Of a stretch of DNA of 64,000 nucleotides, positions 35,501-45,533 are shown piece after piece; the stretch's first letter is position 1, and every line of letters starts with the position of its first letter. The notes under the pieces are model-generated. The model was given only the letters and a program-made list of their open reading frames with translations, did not search any database and was not told the DNA's origin. This stretch comes from Sipunculus nudus. Its lineage: Eukaryota; Annelida; Sipuncula; Golfingiida; Sipunculidae. A program made the translations under genes and the position numbers. The DNA lies in assembly GCA_026874595.1 (NCBI GenBank), contig CM049317.1:44478401-44542400 (forward strand), read 5' to 3'.

Positions 35501-35608
35501 TCCTCCGCAAGGGGCGCCACTTGGGTATCCTTGGCATCATCTTCTGATACATCCGGCTTTCCGTTGGCATCTTTGTCCGCAGACCTTGGCTTTGCTCCCC
35601 GTAAGGAC
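26239..35608 (-). CDS. SLCO: organic anion transporting polypeptide (OATP/SLCO family), nine exons, start exon not seen
   Basis: Plasma-membrane transporter of the OATP (solute carrier organic anion) family, which moves amphipathic anions such as bile salts, steroid conjugates, eicosanoids and xenobiotics. Nine exons join in phase to 696 residues plus a stop; OATPs are usually about 640-720. I count 12 hydrophobic segments: four in exon 1, then exons 2, 3, 4 (two, the second continuing into exon 5), 5, 7, 8/9 and 9. The family signature is at residues 279-289 ('DPGWVGAWWLG'); the usual Arg before Trp is Gly here. The large loop before segment 10 carries the Cys-rich Kazal-like domain (exons 5-7). 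The first large loop has N-glycosylation sequons (NHT, NMT, NGT). All introns are GT-AG. The first visible exon enters in phase with two codon bases from an upstream exon and has no in-frame ATG before the first membrane segment, so the start codon lies upstream. Paralogue and substrate are not assignable. Confidence 0.95.
26903..26970 (-). CDS. SLCO: SLCO exon 8 (start of segment 11)
   Basis: 68 bases between acceptor 'gtttacag' and donor 'gtaaga'. Codes for 'SIPDPKYKSIGMGISNVATS', close to the OATP 'V....KS.ALG.......' block preceding segment 11. Confidence 0.9.
26971..28731 (-). other. SLCO intron 7, no gene recognised
   Basis: About 1.8 kb of intron. A degenerate direct repeat of 'gtaggtcttggctaattaatg' type units (about 27,640-27,800) is visible. 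I see no other element. Confidence 0.6.
28732..28904 (-). CDS. SLCO: SLCO exon 7 (end of Kazal loop, segment 10)
   Basis: Acceptor 'taattccag', donor 'gtatgt'. Codes for 'TYANCSCIPG', 'WCGNGC' (last loop cysteines) and a long hydrophobic segment 10. Confidence 0.93.
29325..29457 (-). CDS. SLCO: SLCO exon 6 (Kazal-like domain)
   Basis: Acceptor 'gttttacag', donor 'gtgaga'. Cys-rich 'CNANCSCPMDYVPVCGSDNN' followed by 'YMSACHAGC', the Kazal-type serine protease inhibitor-like fold found in the fifth extracellular loop of OATPs. It contains one NAT sequon. Ends in phase 0. Confidence 0.93.
29655..30410. repeat. 28-bp intronic minisatellite, AGGTCA plus GTAAACA in each unit
   Basis: Units of 28 bp, 'aataaggtcaaggtaaacaa' followed by 'taaatatt', about 17 copies from 29,655 to 30,151 plus two after a 193-bp insertion (30,152-30,344). 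Units are nearly identical at first and diverge slightly toward higher coordinates. Each unit carries a nuclear-receptor half site (AGGTCA) and a forkhead-type motif (GTAAACA). It lies in the SLCO intron between exons 5 and 6. Confidence 0.95.
30152..30344. mobile_element. 193-bp MITE-like insertion with CAG...CTG termini
   Basis: Interrupts the 28-bp array. The left end 'cagaagcagtccaagg' and the reverse complement of the right end, CAGGGGCAGATCAAGG, match at 12 of 16 bases. G/C runs lie next to both ends. The flanks ('ataaatat' and 'aataataa') are similar but not identical, so an 8-bp target duplication is only suggested. It has no coding capacity. Confidence 0.6.
30715..30907 (-). CDS. SLCO: SLCO exon 5 (segments 8-9, start of large loop)
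   Basis: Acceptor 'tctgttgtag', donor 'gtacgt'. Codes for 'AVTGALTMAIGTFLGGY', segment 9 and the first loop cysteine ('FLECPQPSF'). Three further copies of its acceptor and first 54 or so bases lie immediately upstream at an 89-bp period (see the tandem repeat entry). This copy is chosen because it alone continues in frame. Confidence 0.92.
30840..31235 (-). repeat. 89-bp tandem duplication of the exon 5 splice acceptor, four copies
   Basis: The 3' end of intron 4 and the first bases of SLCO exon 5 are repeated at exactly 89 bp. The acceptor AG ends at 30,908, 30,997, 31,086 and 31,175. Copies are nearly identical (they differ in 'cccaaaaacg'/'cccataaacg', 'gatata'/'aataaa' and a few other bases), so the duplication is recent. 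Because 1+89 bases make 30 codons, splicing to any upstream copy runs into the TAG of the next acceptor in frame. Confidence 0.93.
31236..31976 (-). other. SLCO intron 4, no further element recognised
   Basis: AT-rich intron upstream of the 89-bp repeats, without a recognisable repeat or open frame. Confidence 0.55.
31977..32153 (-). CDS. SLCO: SLCO exon 4 (segment 7 and start of 8)
   Basis: Acceptor 'cgttacag', donor 'gtcagt'. Codes for the end of the cytoplasmic loop, 'NRLFWFITFGICVVMYVPAG' (segment 7) and 'FLPKYYE', the conserved OATP block, then half of segment 8. Confidence 0.92.
32604..32849 (-). CDS. SLCO: SLCO exon 3 (family signature, segment 6)
   Basis: Acceptor 'actttcag'; donor 'gtcatt' after 'atttcag', the weaker donor of the set, chosen because the joined codon (G|AG) restores phase with exon 4. 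Contains the OATP signature with Gly where Arg is usual, segment 6, and the long charged cytoplasmic loop (Lys/Glu-rich). Reading past the donor meets a stop within about 10 codons. Confidence 0.9.
32850..33671 (-). other. SLCO intron 2, no element recognised
   Basis: About 0.8 kb of intron with a short 'catcatcat' run near 32,950. Nothing else is recognised. Confidence 0.55.
33672..33758 (-). CDS. SLCO: SLCO exon 2 (segment 5)
   Basis: 87 bases between acceptor 'ttttacag' and donor 'gtgagt'. Codes for 'IFLSIGTFGFLLGFLIGAG', one membrane segment, matching the 'LGIF..G..GF.LG' region of OATPs. Phase 1 at both ends. Confidence 0.92.
33850..34195. repeat. 40-41-bp intronic tandem repeat
   Basis: About eight units of the type 'gggcagcccattaagatgat' followed by 'ggcttaatgctgggacgcgcc'. 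Two unit variants (with 'ggatgagagctttatgg' or 'gatgatggcttaatg') are interleaved. It lies in SLCO intron 1. A looser relative with 'gttcggat' and 'gatgag' words occurs at 34,580-34,760. Confidence 0.85.
34881..35608 (-). CDS. SLCO: SLCO exon 1 of those visible (N-terminus, segments 1-4)
   Basis: Acceptor 'tgtctgttgcag' ends at 35,609; donor 'gtgagt' begins at 34,880. It codes for a hydrophilic acidic N-terminal tail (about 50 residues, rich in Asp, Glu and Lys), then four membrane segments and the first extracellular loop with three N-X-T sequons. It ends after 'TYIDDN', a block conserved in OATPs. A GTG at 35,520 is in frame, but no ATG precedes the first membrane segment. Confidence 0.93.
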
Positions 35609-35610
35609 CT

Positions 35611-36052
35611 GCAACAGACAACACATCCCGTTATATAGGGTTAAGCCAACAGACAACACATCCCGTTATATAGGGTTAAGCAAACAGACAACACGTCCCG
35701 TTATACAGGGTTAAGCAAACAGAAGTTACGCCCCGTTTTATAGAGTTAAGCAAACAGACAACACGCCTCGTTATATAGGGTTAAGCGAACAGACTTCACG
35801 CCCCGTGATATAGGGTTAAGCAAACAGACTTCACGCCCCGTTATATAGGGTTAAACAGACAACATGGCCTGTTATATAGGGTTAAGCAAACAGACTACAC
35901 GCCCCGTTATGTAGGGTTTAACAAACAGACAATAAGGTTAAGCAAACAGACTACACGCCCCGTTATATAGGGTTTAACAATCAGACAACAGGCCCTATTA
36001 TATAGGGTTAAGCAAACAGACAACACAACCCGTTATATAGGGTTAAGCAAAA
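35611..36052. repeat. 35-bp tandem array abutting the SLCO acceptor
   Basis: About 12 units of 'cagacaacacatcccgttat' followed by 'atagggttaagcaaa', some shortened. The array begins at the acceptor of the first visible SLCO exon: the 'tgtctgttgcag' acceptor is made partly of repeat sequence (tgtctgtt on the minus strand). Confidence 0.93.
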
Positions 36053-39000
36053 TCTAAACCGTTTCCTATTCAGTGTATTTCGGTTCCTTCGTTTCATCAT
36101 TATATTATCCGTGAAAGCAATTCATTAACAACGTTCGTAAAAGCCAACCAAGGTTTAATACAAACAGAGAAAGGGTAATATAGCGTACACATACCAGCAG
36201 AGTCTAACAAAACAACACAACCTGTAACAATTTGAAGATATACTAATGTATCCTCACATGATGAATTTGAAGAACGCATTCCTGAGAAATCTAATCTGTT
36301 GGTTGAATTTTGGTAACTATCAGAACATCGAGGTCTATCTCATTATAAGAAGTTGATGTTCTCACTCTAATGGACTTTGGTCTTCTGATCTAAATATATG
36401 ATGTAAAAATATGAATACTTTGTGCCCCCCCCCCCCCCCCTTGATACGATGAAAGGCATGTCCCCCTAATACAGGGACCACGGTATATTACGGTATACAT
36501 GGTCTACACACGGACACATAACCCTGTCCTGGAAAATAGTTCTCAAATACCCGCACAGATGCACGTACATGACTGGTGTATTGAACTCCAAACCATGACA
36601 TGCGTTCGGTAGGGATTATAAGATGTAACAAGAGCTTGACTGAAAATTCCAGGCAGGAATAGATCTTCTCCTCGTGTATGTATTAATAAATATGGATCAC
36701 TTAAAATGTGAAAAGCCTGTCACCTTAATTATGTCTATCTGTCTAGATTCCAACGATACCGTACATGTGTTTCTACCTCATGCTGATTAGCATTTCATAA
36801 TTCTTTAGTCCCTGGTGTATGAGAAAATGTGATCACAGAAACTTCTTTCATGCAGACATAACGCGTTTGTTCCCTTGCTTCGTGCATTATAATGTATCTC
36901 GATACCAGGACAGAGTACCAATAATTGCACATCCCGGCAGGAATATTATTAATATTTTTATTTACAAGTCATGTAAAAAAGTGTAAATGTCTTCTGACAT
37001 CGTGATATGACGGTTCATAGCGTCAGTGACGGGTGATGCTAAATTACAGCCTTCATATATTAACAGATTATAAACGAGACTAAATTCCAATTGACCTCAC
37101 CATGAACTTTACGTGACCTTAATTACATATTCATTTAGTGAATAATCATGAGCATAACTGTTCCCTGCAGTCAATCAGGTCGCCGATATTACTGTAAAGC
37201 GTCAGTCGCCCTACAATAACAAAATTTGCATAATTTGTAAGACCATATGGGCTGTGGTGGTGAGGTCAATTGAAATTCTCTTTCGGATATTTACATATAT
37301 ACACACACACATGCAACCGGCGACCTAGTGTGTGACCTCTGATTTAAACAAGAGTCTGCATTGTGAAGTGTACAAAGGCTGATGTTGCCACCGTATTGCC
37401 ACGTCTGTTTAGAGAGCAAACTCGCTCCAACAGTCGCCGGAGTTCAGAGTGCGATTACGGCAATATCCTGGCGCTATAGTCAGGTATATACTACACCTGT
37501 ATAAAATTTCACCTGATTTTACGACATTCCAAGCTTGACCTTTGTTGACCTTGACGTACGTTCAAGTGTCTCCTCCCCACCACGTTTAAACAAAGTCATC
37601 AGGTTCACGGGGTCAGACATTGTACTCATGTTAATGAGCCCAGCGACTCCCGACATATATGACTGGATATCATGGGTTAACCCCTCAACACCAGTGTACT
37701 GTAAAAGTTATATGTAAATATCATTGCAGTAGGATGGTAGTAAACAAGATAATTTCCTATGATAATTTCAGAGAAGTCATTCCACAGTTAACAATATGGC
37801 TGTAACATCACTAATAGACTGGCCCAAACCGAACTACGTTGTTCTGTTATCAGCCCTGCAGGCATGCGCATCTGAATCGGGAATTTTAATATATGAAACA
37901 TAACCATTTTATACACGTGGCCGACAGGTAACATCAGTAACACTAAGCATGGCCTGAGAAAATCAAGCCCGGGTACAAATGTAGGCTATAGCCCCAGGAA
38001 CGTGAAAGACACTATTCGTTCTTTCGAACTTGATTTGTGGAAGGTTTTCACCAACTCTCTGTCTCGTTCTCTTTGTATGTTTGTGCATTTCATTGTATTC
38101 CGTACTTAAATGGCTCATGACAATGACATATAACAATGAACTTTGCAGAAAGACTGGCTCCATGTGAAGAATCGTTAATGACTGACAGGGCCCTGACTCT
38201 GATGTCAGATACGGATCCTGATCGGTGTTGCCTGTCTGACAACGGCGGGAACAAGAATCCAAAGTGTTTATTCTATCATTGAAACAAGCATACAAAATGC
38301 TTCATACTTTCCGTCTTAATCTGATACGTCGAATAACCTTGGCATGGTCACTATGGTCCTGTAATGTTGACTAACCTATAATTCATTTTATGAGGAAGAC
38401 TCATTTTTCAAATGTCTATATAATTGTGCATTTCTCTCTTCTGGTATGACATTATTATTTGTTGTAAGCTTTTCATGATATGCTCAGGGCTTTCTTAGTA
38501 TGAGACAATTAAGTTGGTCCATAGACGTGGAAGTTATGACCGAACCAGTGCAGACTGGCAAATAACCAGAGGCACGCAGATATCCTCAACATGTTAATAA
38601 TTTATGAGTGCTGTTGCTTTTACACACTAAGCAACCGATGGTAACACAATATGATTTTACCTCCACCTGGTGGAGATCAAATGGACCAGCAGGTTACCAC
38701 ACTGTGACACACACTGGGTATTGCAGTAAGAATAAGGCTTGTGAATAAATACTTTGATTTTTCTTTATTCCGATTAGGTATTTAAGATTTAGTGCTTGGA
38801 TCTCGTCAGAAACACGTGTCAAGTCGTTAAGAATGGCTGTGATGACAGGACAACACTTGAGTCATTTATCTCTCACATACATACCTTGAGTTGATTTACC
38901 ACGTGTCCTTTACCTAGGTAAACATCTGTTGTGTTTATAATGGTACGTGGATATACAGCCTGTGATAAGACATAGTTAAGAGGAACAGGTACTCCACGAG

Positions 39001-39180
39001 GGGCTCTACACTCAAGATATCACAGCATATACCTCTATACCGTGACAGGCCGGGCCAGCAAAAGACAGGGCGGGGATTTTCTAGTAATTTTACTTGTCGC
39101 TACTAATTTTGTTAAATGAAGTCCCTGCACTTTACAGATGTAAGCTTTGACCTCTGCTCACACATTACAGTGATTCTGAT
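36053..39180. other. no gene recognised; possible upstream region of SLCO
   Basis: Contains a C-run (36,425-36,440) and short frames. The 110-codon minus frame at 37,963-38,295 shows no domain. The missing SLCO start exon could be here or further up; I could not identify an ATG exon with a donor in the required phase. Confidence 0.45.
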
Positions 39181-39229
39181 ACACACTTACATCAGCATGA
39201 TACATTGAAACATGAATACGGCTTCATGC

Positions 39230-39495
39230 ACTCTGAGTCCAGCGTCATACACTGACGCCAGGGTCATACACTCTGAGTCCAGCGTCATACACTCTGGCGC
39301 CAGGGTCATACACTCTGACGCCAGGGTCATACACTCTGACGCCAGGGTCATACATTCTGAGTCCAGCGTCATACACTCTGACGCCAGGGTCATACACTCT
39401 GACGCCAGGGTCATACACTCTGAGTCCAGCGTCATACACTCTGACGCCAGGGTCATACACTCTGACGCCAGATTCATACACTCTGACTCCATGGT
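39230..39495. repeat. 21-bp minisatellite
   Basis: About 13 units of 'gtcatacactctgacgccagg' with a variant 'gtcatacactctgagtccagc'. The period is a multiple of three, so several frames stay open on both strands (96-101 codons). These are not genes. Confidence 0.95.
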
Positions 39496-39499
39496 AACA

Positions 39500-39900
39500 T
39501 GATAAACCCAACATACGGCCTACAGGATATTACAGCCACACTACAGCGTCATAGGCCCTACATTCTCAATCCAGTATGGCTGGACCTGCCTACAGTCTCC
39601 CTACAACTAGACCTAGTCCTGGTACACAATGACTACAGTCTCGCTGCATTCAAAAGAAAGTCTGGCTATAGTCTTGTTGGAGTGTGACTAAAGTGGTATA
39701 TAACAGCCTGAATACATTTCCACTAGTCTGACTACAGTCCTGTTGCACTCTGAATACAGTCTTGATGCAGTATGATTACAGTATTTAATACATTCTGATT
39801 TCAGTCGGGCTTCTGTCTGACTAATGACTTGATACCCTCATACTACAAGCCTGCTGCCCTTTGACTACAGTCTTGCTACAGTGTGGTGGTGGTGGGGGGG
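39500..39900. repeat. degenerate 'tgactacagtct' repeats
   Basis: Loosely spaced words 'ctacagtctt', 'tgactacagt' and 'gattacagt' recur at roughly 20-40 base intervals. Probably an old, decayed continuation of a minisatellite. Confidence 0.45.
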
Positions 39901-39922
39901 GGATCTCTCCCTTTCTCTCTCG

Positions 39923-39923
<1 letters not shown>

Positions 39924-39975
<52 letters not shown>

Positions 39976-40071
39976 TATATATATCATTGTCATACAGTAA
40001 TATTAATACATATTTATACAGACATATATATGTGTGTGTGTACATGTGTGTATATATATGTATATATATAT
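39924..40071. repeat. (TA)n / (TG)n microsatellite pair
   Basis: (TA)n at 39,924-39,972. 'catacagtaatattaatacatatttatacag' type spacer follows in part, then a second TA/TG block to 40,071. 'atatcattgtcat' follows both blocks, so the segment may be a tandem duplication. Confidence 0.85.
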
Positions 40072-41925
40072 CATTGTCATTCACTAAAAATAAATAATTA
40101 TACAGACAACGATGGGTTTGTATGACACAAAATATATACAGAAATTTACAAGTTCTCTGCAGCATATTGGTAAATACAACGGGAGACATCAGTTTCGTAT
40201 CGCCTGATGAGGTTGCCATTGAAGAAGTGTGATCCTGAGTTTGTGTTAACCTGTAGAGCACACACCTATGAGTTAAGGGGACAGGTACACCAGATAATGC
40301 CTTATCACTCTGACTATATATGTGTAAGAACCATTGTACTCACAAAAGCTGCCCCTCTAGAGCACAGCCTGGGGGTTGATGTGCCCAATGCTATCTTTAG
40401 TACTACTAAACTAACATTAAACCACCGCAACCATAAATCGTGAAATATGCGTTGGTAACAAAACGGTCATGTGAGAGCAATCTAAGGTTAGGACATGGAT
40501 CTGACTCAACTGACGTCATAAGATGAAAAATTTCAGACTACTCCGCCATCAAAATGGGAGGAGGGGGTTCGAATCTGACTTTGACAGGTGTCCATGCCAG
40601 CCTTTCGCCCGAAGTTTTAAAAAAGTGACGAGGTTTTCAGATACTTATGAAATCTGCTGTCGGGTTTGCGGTTCCTTTTCGGGCATGTGAGTGGTCACTG
40701 GAAGAGACTATACATGGAAATGGCAGGTTGTGAGATTAGCACGGCCGTTGAACACCTATATTATATTTATGACTCATGTTGACAATGTCGATATCTAGAA
40801 ACAGATGCTAATGAAAATAACACTATTCCTAAATCATCAAAAACCCAACCAGTTCTACAGAATAAGTACAAGGGCCCTGTAGGTCCCGGCGCTCAGCTTA
40901 AATTGATTCTGAGAATATTTGTATAAAATTGTGTTGACTGTTCACTTTTTTGGACTACCGTACGTATACATGAAAGATACAGGATCCTCTCATTATCTAA
41001 CATGTATTTGTAAACGTTTCAATATTTCAACTAAGTGACTGTAATATGCATGTAAATATATCCACTTGGAACATACAAAACCCTGCAAATTATAGAATAA
41101 TGGACACGAGCTCAAGCATAATAATACACATTCAATTCATGAACTGAAATAAAATGCTGTAAAAAAATAGAGCATAAACTAAATTTGATAAGCAAGTTAA
41201 TACAAGCAAATTAGGTTGACATTGCATCTGCACTGTGTAATATATGAAACTTGTAGCCTGAAACCATTTGATGATTAAATGAATAAAAAAAAGTAATTTT
41301 TTGGCATATCCATTTTGGCTCATATAGTTTTAACCATATTCACTTTTCATTTGGAAATTTTAAAAAATTGCATAAATAAATTATGAAAATATAAGTTAAT
41401 TCAGAAATGTAATATGTATTATTAATTATTCGTAGTTTGGTTCACATCAAGTCAAGATATACACACATACATATTTTATTATTTTTTTTTAAATCACAAA
41501 ATGTTTGAATCGAAATTAAACTTTTTTTAAAAATGAAAATATCACTTATTAACATAAAGCCATAACATGGCATCCTCAAGATTATTCTTTAAAACATTAT
41601 TAAAAAAGTTATCACTACATGCTTAATTTTATTCACGAAATAAAAGATCTAGTAAATTTGATTAAAAATTCCCTTTTCAAATCAGATGCACACTGTTAGA
41701 TGGATAAGGGAAAAAACAATCATTTTGCTAAAGACTGTCTCAACTATAATTCAATGCTAAAATAAATATTTAATTTCACATGTTAAAAAAAAAAAAGAAT
41801 CAATAGTTTTTACTCTTCTGAACTAAGGAATTTCTCATATTTTAAACATCCACGCTTATGCAGCAATACATCACTTTGTGGTGTTACAGATGTCTCTTTT
41901 ATTGTATGTGTATGTGCAGCGCTAG
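40072..41925. other. no gene recognised
   Basis: AT-rich DNA. A 'gcgctcagctta' word at about 40,890 resembles the left end of the GCTCAGCTGAC family, but the interior does not follow. Confidence 0.45.
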
Positions 41926-41929
41926 CAGT

Positions 41930-42612
41930 GGCCGTTGCTATGACGGCATAGCCAGGCCCACGCGTGGGGTCTGACGTGTACACAGCGGTCATGCTAGTCA
42001 GGGGGCTTTCTCGCCTGGCCGAGCCGGGCCGGCCCACGTGTGAACCCTGACATGTACAAACACAGCGTTCTTGTTTTAGATGTTTCCTGTAACGCGTGTG
42101 TACTGTGTATCATGTTAGGTTCTTTAGATTGTTCGGGAAACGGAAAGTTCTCGGCTTGAGGTGAAAAGTTATTAATAAGAAACTGTGTTTTAGAGCCGGG
42201 AGAGAGGAGAGAAATATTCCAGCGGACACAGAAGCGTGTAAGTCAGTTGTGGACCTTTTATGATAAGCGCGGCAGTTATAGATTTTCTTCTTAATTTCTG
42301 ACGGATCTTATATAGTCTTCAGTTTGCTTTCGGAATTATAACAAGAACTTCAATTTGGGATTACAACGGACTGATTTTGTGAATGAACTGGACTGTTATT
42401 TCTGAGAAGATTTATGTGAACTGTTCATTTGGGTTGTACGTTATAAAGGACTTGTTGTCGCTGTGACAGTGGTGGTAACCAGGTACTGTACACTTTATTT
42501 ATACACTTGTATTGATTTACTGTTGTACTGTTGTTATACTGTGTGATTGTATTGATTTAGTGTATTGTAATGTTAGGATTGTTTTAAGAATAAACTATAA
42601 TTATTTGTTAAC
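41930..42612 (+). promoter_or_regulatory. GC-richer segment, possible promoter/first exon or solo LTR
   Basis: A GC- and CpG-richer block (41,930-42,060) precedes a segment that contains a good donor-like 'cgtgtaagt' (about 42,235), a TATA-like 'cttatatag' (about 42,308) and an AATAAA (about 42,590), ending near 'tttgttaaca'. Two readings are possible: an untranslated first exon with promoter, or a solo LTR starting at TGTAAC (about 42,089) and ending at AACA (42,612). I see no clear target duplication and no coding frame beyond 75 codons. Confidence 0.25.
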
Positions 42613-42619
42613 AAAAATC

Positions 42620-43335
42620 ATGACGCTCAGCTGACAAGCATGACCTGTATTTAAAGTCTGATGGTATACCATATGGTATCTGACGAGGGTGCTGTGAACT
42701 TGACCTTTGACCTCAAAATCAACAGGTCTTTTCCCCTGTTGGCAGAGAAGCGATATCAGTGCTGAAAGGTTTGGAATGAAAGGTCTAGCTTGAAATGTGT
42801 CCACAACCTTTTCAAAGAAGTGGATCCTGTGACCCTGACCTTTGACCTTGTGACCTCAACATCTATAGGATTCTTCTCCCACTTAGTAGGTGAGCTATAT
42901 GTGAAAGATCAAAGAATTGGGATGAAAGGTTTGGCTTAAAATGCATCCACAGGCTTTTCAAAGAAGTTGGTTCTGTGACCTTGACCTTTGACCTTGTGGC
43001 CTCAAAATAATTATGGTTCTTCCCCTGTTGGTAGGTGAGCTGTATGTGAAAGATGGAAGGTTTGGGATAAAAATTTAGGCTAAAAGAATTATTTCTGAGG
43101 GGTGCAAACACACCCCATAACTTCGAGAATATAGGTCGCAGTGACCTAATTTCAGGTTTGCAAGGAGATCTTTTTAGAATCTCTAAGACTGCATAGGGTT
43201 CATGGCCCTAGCCCCTACGGTTACGATTTGTGCCCTGCTAACGGACGGACGGCCGGACGGACAGACGGAAGGACGACGGACAAAGACCCATCGCTATAGC
43301 CCAGCATGACTGAAAGTCAGCTGATAGGTATCAAA
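42620..43335 (+). repeat. GCTCAGCTGAC-family element with three perfect DR1 motifs
   Basis: Starts at about 42,625 with 'tgacgctcagctgacaagca' and ends near 43,325 with 'gtcagctgat'. Inside are three repeats of a block containing TGACCTTTGACCT (42,701-42,713; 42,836-42,848; 42,982-42,994). This is the reverse complement of AGGTCAAAGGTCA, a perfect direct repeat with one spacer. 'gtgagctatatgtgaaagat' words and a 'ggacggacgg' tract (about 43,240-43,290) follow. Confidence 0.8.
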
Positions 43336-43344
43336 AATAGAGAA

Positions 43345-43742
43345 AAAAATTCATAAAAAATCCAACGATACAGGTGGCGCCACCAGTCTGCAGGAAGTGA
43401 TGAAACATCTCATGATCAATAGTTATGCCAAAAATCATGACCATCAGTCAAGTAGTTAATGAGATATTGAAGTTTTTGTATGAATTTTTTTTACTTTTCT
43501 GGGGGGTACTTTGGGGCCCCATAGCTCGAAGGATATGGGTAACAGAGACCTAATTTCTGGTTTCCAAGGAGATTTTTCATGGACCTCTCAGAATCTCAAG
43601 TTACAAGGTTCTAGGTCCAGCGGTTACGATTTGTGCCTGGTTAACGGACAGACGGACAGACAGACGGAAAGACAGACGGACAGACGGACGACGGACAAAG
43701 AGTGATCGCTATAGCTCAGATGACTTTCAGTCAGCTGAGCTA
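43345..43742 (+). repeat. GCTCAGCTGAC-family element, right part
   Basis: Contains 'ggtggcgccaccagtctgca', 'ggccccatagctcgaaggat', 'acagagacctaatttctggt', a 'gacagacggac' tract, and the right end 'cagtcagctgagc' at about 43,728-43,740. The 64-codon frame over it (TDRQTERQ) is repeat sequence. Confidence 0.75.
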
Positions 43743-43984
43743 AAACAATGTTGAATATAGATGCAGCTTGAAATAAGATCTTTAACTAAACAAATTATCG
43801 TGTTAAGTGAGTAAATATATTTCCTAACTTTAAACAAAGTGCATTATGTTTTGGACTATAACTTCAACAGTTTATGCAATATTGACCTAATTTCTGGCAT
43901 GTACATAGAAAATACATACAGTAATAGATATATCAAACATGAATAGATTAACAACAGGGTTTTTACAGTTTGCGGTTTTTATGT

Positions 43985-44232
43985 GGAACTACAGGTTTTT
44001 CCTAGAAAATGGAGGGTTTTCCTTAAATTCTCATAGGAACGACAACACAGTGATCCAATTTCAGGTTTGTTAGGAGAACTTAGGGACATCTAACTCTGTC
44101 TAATTTTGGATTCGAAGATCTCACGGTTTCAAAACGTGCCCTGTTAACGGACGGACGCCCGGACGGCACGACTGCCGGACGGAAGACGGACAAAGGACCA
44201 TGACAGCTCAGATGACTTATAGTCAGCTGAGC
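43985..44232 (+). repeat. GCTCAGCTGAC-family element, right end
   Basis: Carries 'caatttcaggtttgttagga', 'gttaacggacggacg' and the right end 'agtcagctgagc' at about 44,221-44,232. Confidence 0.7.
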
Positions 44233-45525
44233 AAAAAATCTCATCTGCAATTATTTCGTGTTGATACGTGTTTTTATTCTGTCTTTATTTTGTCTAAATG
44301 ATGGAAATATCATATAAATAAAATAACACCTGTTATACACACATATATATTGGTTGCAGTAGAAATTGATACTATTTATGCCTATAAATGAGCAAAAACT
44401 AAACGGTATGGGCCTTGGTTGTGAATATAATAAATCATGAAATAAATCCATTGTTGTCTTGAGAACACACCGAGACGTTTGTGTTAGGATTTTTACTACA
44501 AAAAAAATTTTCAGTTTGGTATGTGCGTGGCTAGTAAAGGTCAAGAGTGAATATATTTTATTGTGTATAAAAAACCCAGGCTCGTTAATGTAATACCACA
44601 AAGGTAATAAAATCAAAGCTAAGGAAATGTAATATACAGTCACATTGGCAATAGCAATATAAATAAAGTTATCAATTCAATGTCTCTGGCTGTTTAGACA
44701 TGGGTTTGAATGAAGACCCTGAAATTCTGTAGATGGCCTTATATTATTACATCGGTTACCGCATGATTGAAAAGATATTCGGGAATGTTTTTTTTTTCTT
44801 CTCGTAACCTTCTTTATACTAAGCCTCGAGTCACGGGGTTTTAAGAGCCCTCAAGGAATCGAAGATCTCCCCCTAAGTCAGTATTCTGATTAATGCACTC
44901 AGTGAATTATTTCAAGCGACAACCGCTAATGCATTTTTAAGTTCTCACATCAAAGCGTGCAACACCTCTCTATAATGTTTAAAGCTTTATGACAACTTGA
45001 ATCACTTGATTAAAGCGTACTTTGTCGTGAAAATGTAGGCTAAACATATAGTGTGACGCGAGCATAATCGGCCGGGTGAGAGTTATGTATTTACAGCCTC
45101 CTACATATGGCCACCCAAAGACGTCTTGACATTTCTCAGTGGCTGGGGAGAGGTTTACGGCCGTGGATAGAAATAAAGTATTAATACCAGCAGGACAGAG
45201 AGAGGATAAAACCTTCTAGAGGACTTTCAAATCTTTTACACCGACGTCAATGGTTTGAAGAGCGTTTCAGTAACTATGCACTTGCGAGTACTCAACGTTA
45301 CCTCGCGGTCATGATATTTACGATTCAATTGTGTGTATGTTCGAGTGACCCATTCAGCGTTTTTACCTAGAACTGAACATGAAATGTAGATCTTACGTAA
45401 CTTGAAGTCAACAGAGAACGTAAATTTCACTCTAGCAGCTACTATAAATTAACAGTTATTGCACGTTCGCACTTATCCTCCAGTGTTGGTAGAGACATAT
45501 AAGGAACTATAAGACCAAAGTTAAT
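44233..45525. other. no gene recognised
   Basis: The 130-codon minus frame at 44,251-44,643 is AT-driven (Phe/Ile/Tyr-rich) with no domain or exon context. Nothing else stands out. Confidence 0.5.
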
Positions 45526-45533
45526 GTTAAACC

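Noticed and set aside
37963-38295. 110-codon protein on the minus strand, possible SLCO start exon
   Set aside because: No similarity I recognise, and no donor placed so as to join the first visible exon in the required phase.
39187-39514. ECMTLAS / VIHSDAR repeat proteins
   Set aside because: Both strands and several frames are open because the unit is 21 bp. There is no start context, splice signals or domain.
44251-44643. 130-codon frame on the minus strand
   Set aside because: AT-driven Phe/Ile/Tyr composition, no domain, no exon signals.
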